Source: Pelargonium cotyledonis (lineage: Eukaryota; Streptophyta; Magnoliopsida; Geraniales; Geraniaceae). From it: 20,162 bases of DNA. Numbering within the stretch: the first letter of the stretch is position 1; every line of letters begins with the position of its first letter. Of this stretch, positions 1 to 8,165 are shown piece after piece. The DNA is taken from the NCBI GenBank assembly GCA_036897625.1, contig JAYMTA010001398.1, forward strand, positions 1 to 20,162, in the 5' to 3' direction. The position numbers and the translations under genes were made by a program. The notes beneath the pieces were generated by a model. It had not been told where the DNA came from, ran no database searches, and worked only from the letters and a program-made list of their open reading frames with translations.

Positions 1-175
1 TCCCCGCCCAGTTACCCCCATCTTCACCCAAGCCTTCGCCGGCCAGATATGCGGCTCCATCTCCGGCCAGGCCTTCGGCGGTGGAATTTTTTTTTCTTTT
101 GCTTTTCAGATTTGGTTCTATGAAGTTTATTTATTTTTGGTTTATTTGAGTTTATTAGGACTAGTTTTGGTTTGA
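1..175 (+). other. GC-rich scrap, possible partial exon at the window edge
   Basis: The first ~92 bases are strongly GC-rich, unlike the AT-rich sequence that follows, with an abrupt change at a T-run near 89. One + frame (codons from base 2) is open from the edge to a TGA at 173-175 and reads Pro/Thr/Phe/Gly-rich in its GC-rich part. The minus strand is also open across the GC-rich part. This could be the end of an upstream coding exon (a weak GT donor lies near 85) or the first exon of a minus-strand gene. No family was recognised, so the strand is uncertain. Confidence 0.2.
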
Positions 176-725
176 TTTTGTGGTCATTTTGGTTTGATTT
201 GGAAATTTAGTTTGAAGTTCATGTTTTCAGACGATAAAATGCAGTTTCTGACAATCGAAAAATTCATATGATCGCCGGAATCTTCAAACAATACAAGAAT
301 AAGAAGGAAGGGATAGTTTCGTCGTTTAAAAAAATAACAGCACATGATGTTTTCCGTCACAAATTCTATCTAACTTAACAAAAATATAAATTTTAATGGG
401 TCATGTGCTTAAGTCAATACCAATGACAGTGACGACTTCTTTGCAACTAGTGTAAACCCTTATGGGCAATTTATCCTTGCTGGAATCAATTTGTAACGTT
501 GAGTACATAAACTTATAAAATAAAGTTTTTAGGACATTTTTGCGAGGAAAAAGAATTAAAGAATTGATCTTTCCCAAAATGACGTCGTTTCATTGAGGTA
601 GCGAAGTATAGACTAGGATAAAAATGCAAGCTTGACTTCCAGTGGTTCCTTAAACCCTAATTTCTAACAGGATCAGAGTAGGAGGAGAAGAAGTGGACGC
701 AAATTGTTGATTCGGGTGAGGAGTT
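176..725 (+). promoter_or_regulatory. TIM9 upstream region: TATA-like box, TGACGTC motif, telo-box
   Basis: AT-rich intergenic sequence leading to TIM9. Visible elements are a TATA-like TATAAAA at 514-520, an ACGT-core motif TGACGTC at 580-586 (bZIP type) and a telo-box AAACCCTAA at 652-660. Telo-boxes are common just upstream of or inside the leaders of plant ribosomal and mitochondrial-biogenesis genes, which fits TIM9. The transcription start is not determined; it is probably between 545 and 660, giving a leader of about 70-180 nt. No coding region was seen in 176-700. Confidence 0.45.
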
Positions 726-2280
726 ATGGACAAGGGCATAATTGGAGATCTTAACGGTCTGTCTCAGGAAGACCAGAACCGAATGGCCACCATGATTGAC
801 CAGCTCCAGATCCGTGATAGGTTCCTCCTATTTCCCATTATCTTCTTAATTTTCGTTTTTTCTTGATGTATTGGTTAAGTGCAACTTATGGATCCATATC
901 ATATAGCTTCAATTCTTCTCCATACTGACGACTGAGCTTATTGGTTTATTGTGGCTGTTATTTTCAATCAGAAATTTGAATTGATTTAATCTTGTTTAGA
1001 CGTTAATTAGTGCTTTACCTGCTTGTTTGCATGTGTATCGTAGCATGATCTGTGTACAAAAGTGTTTAGTTTTTGAGGTTGGAGAAGATAATGCTAGTAA
1101 TTGCCTTGATTTGAATGGTTAATGAAGGATTGGGATTAGGGTTCAATGAATTCTAATATTTGGGTATTTGCATTGACCACAACACATTGCTGAAAGTAGC
1201 AAATTTGAAGGCGAAAGAGAAAATTTTGGCATTATGGCTTCACATGTTTTACTTGAACAAAAATTAGGCCACAGAAATGGTTTTAGTTTATATTAGTGTG
1301 AAGCCAGATTGATGTTCTCCTTAAAACCAGTGCAGCTCGTATGTTGCAATTGGACGTTTTGGGAACTACATTTTGTGAGTTATGTATAGTTCCTTAATAA
1401 GCCTCCTGCCTAATGTATATGTTGTTGCTGCCCTGTGGCTCTATCTCACTTTGTTGTTTGCGATGGGCTTTTATTATGTTTATGTGCATCTTGCTTATCT
1501 TGTTACTGACATATCTTATTTCATTTGGGAAGTTTGTTTATGGGTGCCCTGGAATCTATGTGCTAGGGTGGTAAAGATTGATTTTTGTTGTTTGGGATGG
1601 GCTTTTAATATGTTTCTGCGCCTCTTGCTTATCTTGGTACTGACATATGTTATTACATTTGGGAAGTTTGTTTATGGGTGGCCTGGAATCTGTGTGCTAG
1701 GGTGGTAAAGATTGATTTTTTAACATTTAATCTGTAACTTAGTATCAATCTTAATTGGTTTTAGATTGATCCTATGTAAATGTATTGTCTATGTTGCTCC
1801 ATTTTCTCTACACATGATGATTGAAGGAAAGAAAATTCTTTAACCTTACTTGTTCCATATATAGGAACTCAAAACCCTTCAACTATACCTGGAAATGTGG
1901 GTTGTGGGGGATTGAGTCGCTATTCTGACTCATGTCACGACCCTTCTTTTTCATCTTGTAATTTCACATCATATTCAGATTTACATTTGGTTTATTGGCT
2001 CTTCTGTAATCTCATATGCAGATTTTATTTTATCTTCTCTAAGCTATAGAGATGGTCTTAAATTTTCTCAATTTCCTTGATTTCAATTTGCAGTCTGAGG
2101 ATGTACAATTCAGTCGTGGAGAGATGCTTCGATGACTGCATCGATACCTTCAAGAACAAATCCCTTAACAAGCAAGAGGAAAGCTGCGTCAAGCGATGTG
2201 CTGAGAAGTTCCTAAAGCATTCCATGCGCGTAGGCATGAGGTTCGCTGAACTCAACTCTGGAGCAGCAACACAGGATTGA
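726..2280 (+). CDS. TIM9: Mitochondrial import inner membrane translocase subunit Tim9
   Basis: Two exons, 726-820 and 2094-2280, joined across a GT-AG intron (821-2093) to give 93 residues, the same length as I recall for Arabidopsis TIM9. The junction rebuilds a Ser codon (AG+T) leading into the conserved SLRMYNS segment. The twin CX3C signature is plain: C43-x3-C47 and C63-x3-C67, which form two intramolecular disulfides in small Tim proteins. The C-terminal block FLKHSMRVGMRFAEL (71-85) is family-typical. By family knowledge, Tim9 assembles with Tim10 into a hexameric intermembrane-space chaperone that escorts hydrophobic carriers and other precursors to the TIM22 and SAM complexes. The ATG at 726 gives the expected N-terminus. 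The gene looks intact. Its 3' end, near 2500, faces the convergent CXIP4-like gene. Confidence 0.96.
1451..1718 (+). repeat. 134-bp tandem duplication inside the TIM9 intron
   Basis: Copy 1 is 1451-1584 and copy 2 is 1585-1718, with a constant offset of 134 bp. Both run from TTGTTGTTTG through GATGGGCTTTTA, CTTGCTTATCTTG and TGGGAAGTTTGTTTATGGGT to GGTGGTAAAGATTGA. They differ by a modest number of scattered substitutions. The duplication creates a long, hydrophobic, chance open frame (1382-1708) that is not a gene. Confidence 0.9.
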
Positions 2281-2510
2281 AGATCCAAACAGCCATTGCT
2301 GATGGAACTGAGACTTTTACAGGTTTTGAGATAATGGGAGCTTCTTCATTTTGTGTTAATGCTATCTGTCGTGGAGAGAACAGATTCATAATGGCTATCA
2401 ATTGGGGAATGTTTTGGTTGTAATTTTGACATTCAAGCAAGAGTGGTTAACAATAGAATGAGTGAGTTCCGTTGAAATGTATTTTACACATTCATAATAA
2501 TACTCAATCC
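2281..2510 (+). other. TIM9 3' untranslated region (estimated)
   Basis: Non-coding sequence after the TIM9 stop, AT-rich towards 2490-2510. AATAATA near 2496-2502 is a plausible near-upstream polyadenylation element. The end is an estimate. From about 2510 to 2750 I see only AT-rich sequence between the two convergent 3' ends. Confidence 0.4.
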
Positions 2511-2749
2511 TAATTTTGGGAAACTTGAGTATTTAGCTGGAAAGGCATATGAATTCAGAACATGCTAAACCCACAAATAAAGTAAGGTTTTGGAAATCAA
2601 TTCATGAAACTATATTTAGCATTATAATCTTTCAAATATTAGTTTAAATGCACATTACAAAATTATAAACTTTATGCCATAATAATACTAGAAAAACGTT
2701 CAGTTGAAGTAGCAAAATATAAACAACGATATCTGGAATTGGTAGACAG

Positions 2750-3002
2750 GAATAGATAACCACAATTTGCAAAACATAACAAGACCAAGCAAATCTTTGG
2801 TCTCACGGAAAGATCATACAAGTCCAACTAAAACAGAAGGGCATCTCAGCACACAATGCTTGAAAGCAATATTACATTCTTTATCCGTTTGTTGTTTTTC
2901 CGTAAAGCCTCCTCCTTAAACTGCTAGGAACCACAGCTGGGTTTTTTGAAATGATCATTTGGCATGGGCAAATGTTGACATTATTGGTCCATGGCCATGC
3001 TC
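2750..3002 (-). other. Probable terminal 3'UTR exon of the CXIP4-like gene
   Basis: On the minus strand a pyrimidine-rich tract ends in a good acceptor (TTGGTTTTGCAG, AG at 3004-3003), opening a non-coding exon at 3002 that runs down to about 2750. Together with a donor at 3710 (GGAAAG|GTAACA) it implies a 3'UTR intron of about 708 nt (3710-3003). The 3' boundary at 2750 is a guess; no clear AATAAA was found on this strand. The intron interior (3003-3710) is AT-rich with no coding signal. Confidence 0.45.
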
Positions 3003-3731
3003 CTGCAAAACCAAAAAATGTTAACACGGCTTTAAGTATCAATCATATCCGATAAAACAACTAAAGAAAGGGGAGACCTAGGTCAATAGAGTATGTGAAC
3101 TATATCATTTCACCAAAATTTCTGATGCAATGATCCTTCATAATTTTTCACTAATTTAAGTGCACTTGATAAGCATCATCTCTCTAATATATCATTAATA
3201 AACTATTTAAACACCGATATAAGTATATAACACCAAATAATTGTATGTATTATATTTATTTTTTTAGAATCATGTCATTTTTGGATATTTCCACACATTA
3301 CCCCCTAACTTTACAAAATTCCTTTTAGAACTACTTCCAAAGATAGGTTTACCAAAGTATCAATTCTCTACAACTCTTTTTACCTCCTTCCAGCTAACTC
3401 TACTTACATCCAACCTCTATAGAGATTTCCAAAAGACTAATCAAACAAGTACCTGAGATATCTAGTTGCATCCTAGATGAAAACTTATCTTACAAACTAT
3501 ACAACAAATAAAACCAGAATTTCTAGTAATCCAACAAATCAAACAGTAGTGCTAATCAAACAATGGTACTCAAAAGTCATGACTAAACTTAATCAAATCA
3601 GCCTGAATGCTCAGCTTGAGTGTTTTGAAAACAATAATACAATTAATTAACTTTCTAATTTTTAAAGGCACAAACGCCACAATGAGTCATAATGGTTCAA
3701 GATGTGTTACCTTTCCAAGCATTAGCTCGCT

Positions 3732-4706
3732 CTATTCATCCACTTCACGGTGGTGTTTTCTGCTCCTCTTCTCAGACCTCTTTGTGCCCCTCCCAATACG
3801 TGAATCATCAGAATCACTTGCGTCAGAATCAGAAGCTGCTGCTGCCCTCCTACTCTTCCTCTTACGCCGTCTCCGGGAATCATCAGAATCCTCTGAATCA
3901 GAATCATCCGATCGGCGATGATGTCTTCTCCTGCTCTTCTCCTTCCTACTTTTCCTTTTACGATGTCGCCGCTCCTCCTCATCAGATGAGTCATCCTTCT
4001 TCCTTCTCTTCTCCTTCCTCCTTTTTCTCCTACCTTCATCCTCATCCTCCGAGTCATTACTAATCCTCTTCCTGCTCCTTCTTTTCTTAGACCTACCTCT
4101 CTTCTTCCGCTCTCCAGAATCTGAATCTGAATCATCTTCATCAGATTGCTCCTTCCTCTTAGCTGACTTTCCCTTACTACTCGCCTTCTTTCCAAACCTC
4201 TTAGCAATCAACCTCTCCATCTCAGAATCTACATCAGAGTCTGTGCTCTCACTCTCCTCCTCTTCACTATCGTCCTCGCTATCACCTTTGTTCTTACCAT
4301 TCATCTTACCTGCACCCCCCTTCAATTTGTCCAACCCGGACAACACCGCAGCCTGGATGGCATCAGGGTCTTTGTCCTTGTCATCCTTAATACTCAAAAA
4401 GTTCCTGCACTGAAATGTAAGGTGGCCAACACGCCCACACTTCTTGCAAGACCCACGAGCCTCATCAGCATTTGACCCAGTGATTCGAGCCAGAGCAAGA
4501 AGACCCTGGAAACTGGCATAGGCATTCTCACCCTCAGGCTCAACATTGGTAGATGCGGGCTGTGCAGAGCTTTTCGACTCGTCCTTGTTGGGAGCATAAG
4601 GATCATACCCAATTGCACTCTGCCATATCCCATGAGTCTGAAGAGCCGCACTACTGTGTACCCGATTGTTAGCGGGCATGCGAACCCTCCCCGCGGTAGC
4701 CGGCAT
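3732..4706 (-). CDS. CXIP4: CAX-interacting protein 4-like CCHC zinc-knuckle protein
   Basis: Single uninterrupted coding exon of 324 residues on the minus strand, ATG at 4706. The N-terminus (about 1-103) closely matches my memory of Arabidopsis CXIP4, including the start MPATAGRVRMPANNRVHSSA and the ASFQGLLALARITGSN block (64-79). A CCHC zinc knuckle follows: C87-x2-C90-x4-H95-x4-C100. From about 140 to the end the protein is low complexity, alternating acidic Ser/Asp/Glu runs with Arg/Lys-rich stretches like those of splicing-associated nuclear proteins. CXIP4 was named for interaction with CAX1-type Ca2+/H+ antiporters; a nuclear RNA-related role is suggested by the composition but is inference. 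Arg/Lys/Ser codon bias makes the opposite strand open as well; those frames are shadows. The gene converges with TIM9 and shows no damage. Confidence 0.93.
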   Translation of the reverse strand: MPATAGRVRMPANNRVHSSAALQTHGIWQSAIGYDPYAPNKDESKSSAQPASTNVEPEGENAYASFQGLLALARITGSNADEARGSCKKCGRVGHLTFQCRNFLSIKDDKDKDPDAIQAAVLSGLDKLKGGAGKMNGKNKGDSEDDSEEEESESTDSDVDSEMERLIAKRFGKKASSKGKSAKRKEQSDEDDSDSDSGERKKRGRSKKRRSRKRISNDSEDEDEGRRKRRKEKRRKKDDSSDEEERRHRKRKSRKEKSRRRHHRRSDDSDSEDSDDSRRRRKRKSRRAAAASDSDASDSDDSRIGRGTKRSEKRSRKHHREVDE

Positions 4707-4715
4707 CTTGAGGTT

Positions 4716-5053
4716 CTGAGATCAATCAAACTGCATACAGAGATGGAATAACCAATCACAATTTCGAATGAAACATAACCCTAACCCCCAATCAATTTAA
4801 ACATAGCCCTAGGGTTTCACTTCCAAAATTCAAAATTCAAATTCAAACCAAACTAGTTATAGAAACATGTAATCAAATCCACAGAATATATCGAACACCG
4901 AAAATTAAGCATAAACCAGAACCAATTTCATTTCTTTCTTCTCTGAATCAACGAAACAACACCAAGTAAAAGAAATTACCGAACGAGTTCTGAGAATTGG
5001 GTGTTTTGAATTGCCAGATTAAGATAGAAGATCAAGGATGTGAAATTAAGTAC
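4716..5053 (-). other. Probable 5'UTR intron of the CXIP4-like gene
   Basis: On the minus strand the leader has a donor AGAAG|GTACTT (GT at 5053-5052) and an acceptor ATCTCAG (AG at 4717-4716) only 9 nt before the ATG, giving a 338-nt intron. A second possible donor, CG|GTAATT, lies at 4980-4979. Telo-box-like AAACCCTA falls within it near 4817-4810. Leader introns are common in plant housekeeping genes. This model is inferred from splice signals only. Confidence 0.5.
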
Positions 5054-5059
5054 CTTCTT

Positions 5060-5240
5060 CTGATGTGTTTGAATGCGTAAGCTCGATCTGAGAAGCAGAG
5101 AAGATGAACCCCAAAGACGACGGAGATGAGTCTGGTTTCGTTGGCGTTCAAATATGGTTGGCTTGGCTCACAGAAAGGTCGGTTCGTAGCTAAGCCAACC
5201 ATGAAACGACACGTTTATGTTATAGGCCCACAAAAATTGC
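5060..5240 (-). promoter_or_regulatory. CXIP4-like promoter: site II element and hairpin-forming inverted repeat
   Basis: The minus-strand promoter carries a site II motif, TGGGCC (reverse complement at 5225-5230). This element often pairs with telo-boxes in growth-linked plant genes. A 15-bp inverted repeat (5154-5168 and 5188-5202, 14 of 15 pairs, 19-nt loop) lies about 50-100 bp upstream of the likely transcript start near 5110. No clear TATA box was seen. Confidence 0.4.
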
Positions 5241-5349
5241 TATTATAATTGCTAAAACGTGTCTATTAATATTTATTTATCTATTGACAATATAACATGC
5301 CCACCACCAGGTTCACCACACGCGAAAAAAATAAAAGAAAAAAGAAGAA

Positions 5350-5785
5350 GAATGTTTATGCTCACAAATCAAATTCGTCAAATATCATCGTGTGATTGAT
5401 TGTTGATGAAGTGAATCTTATTTAATACCCACTTGGATGCTCAAGTCTTAGTCTCCTTGGCGTTCTTGGCGTGTCGTTTGCAGGAGTAAGGTGAGATTCA
5501 AAACTCTCACATGCTCTTCAAGTATTGTGGGGTAAAATAGAGTTTCTATGAGTGCCTACCATGTGTCGTCCTAACGATATGAGAAGTTTTGACAATGATG
5601 CGACGAGTTGAGGAACTTGGGAAATATGAGGGACATGATAAAAGCTTTTCTTGTGACATGGTAACCTCTCTTGTGTATAAATTAAATATAACAGATAAGT
5701 AAAAAACTTTTCTTGTGACATAATAGTTTCTTGTGGAGAATAAATTCAAATATATTCTTGTGACATGCATGGTAACTTCTTGTGA
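5350..5785 (+). repeat. Dispersed repeat, copy A
   Basis: First of three diverged direct copies of one unclassified repeat. Landmarks shared with copy B are GTTGATGAAGTGA near the start, GTGTCGTTTGCAG (5471-5483), TATTGTGGGGTA (5524-5535), GAGTGCCTAC and TTTTCTTGTGACATGG. The distal part has three internal, degenerate units built on TTCTTGTGACAT (about 5646, 5710 and 5755). No long open frame and no clear terminal structure is present. A transposable-element remnant is likely; the class is unknown. Confidence 0.65.
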
Positions 5786-6738
5786 GGACTAAGTATAGAA
5801 AAAAAGTGGATGATTTCTTTTTTGTAACATGGTATTGGGTCTTCTTCTAACATTGTACGAGATTAAAGATTTCCTTCTATCATGCTGTATGTAGTTTTTC
5901 TTGGAAGATGGTTCACCAATTATGTGTGATGGTTCTCCATCATTGCAGAACAAAATTGTTAAAATCATTGTCATGGAGGAGAATTGGTTGCTGAAAAGAT
6001 GGTCATGCAAAAATGGGCCGTTTAGTAACTCGATTCACCTCATGTCGGGTTATACGAACGTTCTTAGTTCTCATAACCTGATAAAACTTAGATGGTGTGG
6101 TCTCTTAAATGAATATGTAACGTGATACCTGAACATGTCATGTCACCTCATTAGTCGTCATATATTACCTATTATTTTTCAGTTAGCAACTTAGCATAAT
6201 TTCTAACTAGCTATACAAATTATTACATTTGCTAACAACACCCTTGACTACATCAAGGTGGAACGATGATTAACAAAAGTTATTTCCATGACTCAAAAAC
6301 TATTTCTAATTAGTTAGCAAGAAAATCATATAAAATCCATACAATCTTCCATAATAATTCCAACAGATGAACTCAATACCATGAAATGAAATATTGTTTG
6401 TATACACATCTCATACATGTATAGATTCATGTGTCCATATAACCAACAAATTAGAATACAACTTAATTAAGTAAAAGAAGAAGATCACACAATAATCTCA
6501 TTGGATAATTAGGTCCAAGTTAAAACAATATCCAACGAATAATATATACCAAAGAAATACAATAATAACATTTAATTAATTGATTAATACATACTGGTTT
6601 AGGTATTCTAAGTAAAACAAAACTCTAAATCCTTTCCTAATCCTGAACAAATAAGAAATCGCCAACAATCTCTTATGGCTAATTTATACTATATTAATCA
6701 GTACCGTAGTTTTGCGACCTTTTATTTTTGTTCGTGCC
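5786..6738 (+). promoter_or_regulatory. Spacer and promoter region of the RING-H2 gene
   Basis: AT-rich sequence with no convincing coding region; the open frame at 5901-6125 has no recognisable domain. Two TATA-like stretches precede the RING gene: AATATATACC near 6540 and CTATATTAA near 6689. If the first is used, the ATG at 6675 lies in the leader and out of frame with the RING start at 6739. If the second is used, the leader is very short and avoids it. Confidence 0.3.
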
Positions 6739-7134
6739 ATGCTTCAAGACTATTATATCTTCGGTACCTACGCTTTGTGTTGTTTTTTGTCACTGCTATG
6801 CTGTGTATGCTCCTGCAAAAGAAGAGACGGTGGTGGTGGCGAACCACCGGCAATTTCACTGCCGCGAGCGGCTGTGGTAGCGGCGGCGTCGGTGGTTATT
6901 ATTTACAAGAGCGGTGTATCGGCAACGACGTGGCGGGGTTGCCGGGACTGTTGCATATGTTTGGATGATTTTGAGGACGGAGACAAGTGCCGGATCATCA
7001 AATCTTGCAAGCATGTGTACCATAAAGACTGCATCGACAAGTGGTTTAAGACGGACCGGCACTGCCCTTTGTGCCGTGAGTCTGTGCACGGACACGGACA
7101 CGGACACGCCGTGCCTCTTCCAGTTATTTCATAA
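6739..7134 (+). CDS. Small membrane-anchored RING-H2 finger protein, likely E3 ubiquitin ligase
   Basis: Single exon, 131 residues from the first in-frame ATG at 6739; the frame is open a little further upstream without an ATG. One N-terminal hydrophobic, Cys-rich segment (about 7-26) is followed by KRR, consistent with a membrane anchor with the rest cytosolic. A Gly-rich linker and an Ala/Val/Ile stretch (44-55) lead to a complete RING-H2: C71, C74, C90, H92, H95, C98, C109, C112, with W102 at the usual E2-contact position. The tail repeats Gly-His (117-123). This resembles plant ATL/RHA-type E3 ligases, which pass ubiquitin from an E2 to a target, but no clear GLD motif is seen and the Pro often found before the third Cys is absent (KSC). 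The substrate is unknown. An out-of-frame ATG at 6675 opens a 97-codon frame that overlaps the start. The gene lies between repeat copies A and B. Confidence 0.82.
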   Translation: MLQDYYIFGTYALCCFLSLLCCVCSCKRRDGGGGEPPAISLPRAAVVAAASVVIIYKSGVSATTWRGCRDCCICLDDFEDGDKCRIIKSCKHVYHKDCIDKWFKTDRHCPLCRESVHGHGHGHAVPLPVIS

Positions 7135-7360
7135 TTTTCTAAGCTTCAGCTATATACATTGTTTTGTTTTAATCTTAATTAGATATTGCTGCGATTGGTA
7201 AAATTACATTGATTTTTTTAATTCTTAAACGGAGACTTCATATTCGTTTTTAGACACTCCTTCAAGCGTAAAAGTAAAATTATCAACCAGAAATTCAAAT
7301 TCTATAAAGTGAAATTCTCAAGGGTATATATGTTATGGATCCCCTTTCTTATTAATGAAA
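7135..7360 (+). other. RING-H2 gene 3' flank
   Basis: AT-rich non-coding sequence after the RING stop, presumably the 3'UTR and terminator. No strong AATAAA was seen; AATGAAATA near 7353 is a weak candidate. Confidence 0.3.
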
Positions 7361-7703
7361 TAGTGTCTATATTCACAAACCAAACTCGTCGTGTGGTTGG
7401 TTGGTTGTTGATGAAGTGAGTCTGGTTCATGGTCCAACTTAAGTTTTAGTCTCTTGAGCGTGTCGTTTGCAGACGCCGAGTGAGATTTGAAACTCTGATA
7501 TGCTCTTCTAGTATCGTGGGGTAGATCGTTGAGTGCCTACAATGTAGCGTCCTAATGATATGTGAAATCTTGGGGTTGACCTGACGAAATGTGGAACTCG
7601 AGAATTACAAGGGATAAGACAAAAGTTTTTCTTGTCATGACATGGTGGCCTCTTGTGTACAGGTAGAGAGCTTTTCTTGTGGCATGATATTTGGTGGAAA
7701 ATA
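7361..7703 (+). repeat. Dispersed repeat, copy B
   Basis: Second copy, same orientation as copy A and about 1,990 bp downstream. It shares GTTGATGAAGTGA, GTGTCGTTTGCAG (7460-7472), ATCGTGGGGTAGA, GAGTGCCTAC, GTCCTAA-GATATG and TTTTTCTTGTCATGACATGG with small indels and many substitutions. By eye it is roughly three-quarters identical to A, so the copies are old or derive from different founders. It ends where a direct-repeat-bounded segment begins (7704). Confidence 0.65.
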
Positions 7704-7988
7704 AGTCAAGGGAATATTCATGCACTTTCAGAAGTGGAACAATTCTGTTACTTGTATATTTATGAAATCTAATCTGATTTAGATTAATTTTTGAATCAGA
7801 ATTAATCTATGAAAGTATACGACTGATTGGATAAATTTGTATGAATGCGTACAAGTTTTATTTGATTCAACATGAACAAATATGATATAAACTCATTTCA
7901 GATTGAATGTGAATGATTTTTTAATTATTTATTTGAATTCAAATGTATAAGAACATATTCTACTCAAAATCTAAATAGTCAAGGGAAT
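7704..7988. repeat. AT-rich segment bounded by 12-bp direct repeats
   Basis: AGTCAAGGGAAT occurs at 7704-7715 and again at 7977-7988, enclosing 261 bp. The segment contains a hairpin with perfect 9-bp arms (AGATTAATT at 7781-7789, AATTAATCT at 7800-7808). I found no terminal inverted repeats and no coding. An insertion with target-site duplication is possible; the element class is unresolved. Confidence 0.4.
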
Positions 7989-8009
7989 TATATTTTATAC
8001 TTGAATATC

Positions 8010-8165
8010 AAAGATAGACGTGTTGTGTGATTGGTTGTTTGTGAAGTCCGCTTTAAGGTCCACTTGGATGCTTAAGTTCTAGTCTCTTGAACACGTTGTT
8101 TGTGTGTAACGAGTGAACTTTGGAGCTTCCGCATATATTTCAAGCAACACGAGGTGGAGAGGAGT
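8010..8165 (+). repeat. Dispersed repeat, copy C (partial)
   Basis: Third, more diverged copy in the same orientation. GTGTGATTGGTTGTTTGTGAAG, CACTTGGATGCTTAAG, TAGTCTCTTGA and GTTGTTTG match the 5' halves of copies A and B. Similarity fades after about 8160. Confidence 0.5.

Noticed and set aside
1382..1708. 108-codon hydrophobic open frame
   Set aside because: Lies wholly inside the TIM9 intron and results from the 134-bp tandem duplication.
1815..1935. C/D-box snoRNA-like pattern (ATGATGA and CTGA) in the TIM9 intron
   Set aside because: Spacing is long, no internal C'/D' boxes or proper terminal stem outside the boxes; most likely chance.
3722..4207. Arg-rich minus-strand frame, plus Ser-rich + strand frames at 3607-4063
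   Set aside because: Shadows of the Arg/Lys/Ser/Asp/Glu-biased CXIP4-like coding exon.
6712..6738. Upstream extension of the RING frame from a TTG
   Set aside because: TTG is not a credible start in plant nuclear genes; the first ATG in frame is 6739.
5350..7703. Repeat copies A and B as LTRs of an intact retrotransposon
   Set aside because: No matching TG...CA ends, primer-binding site, polypurine tract or gag/pol between them, and the copies are strongly diverged.
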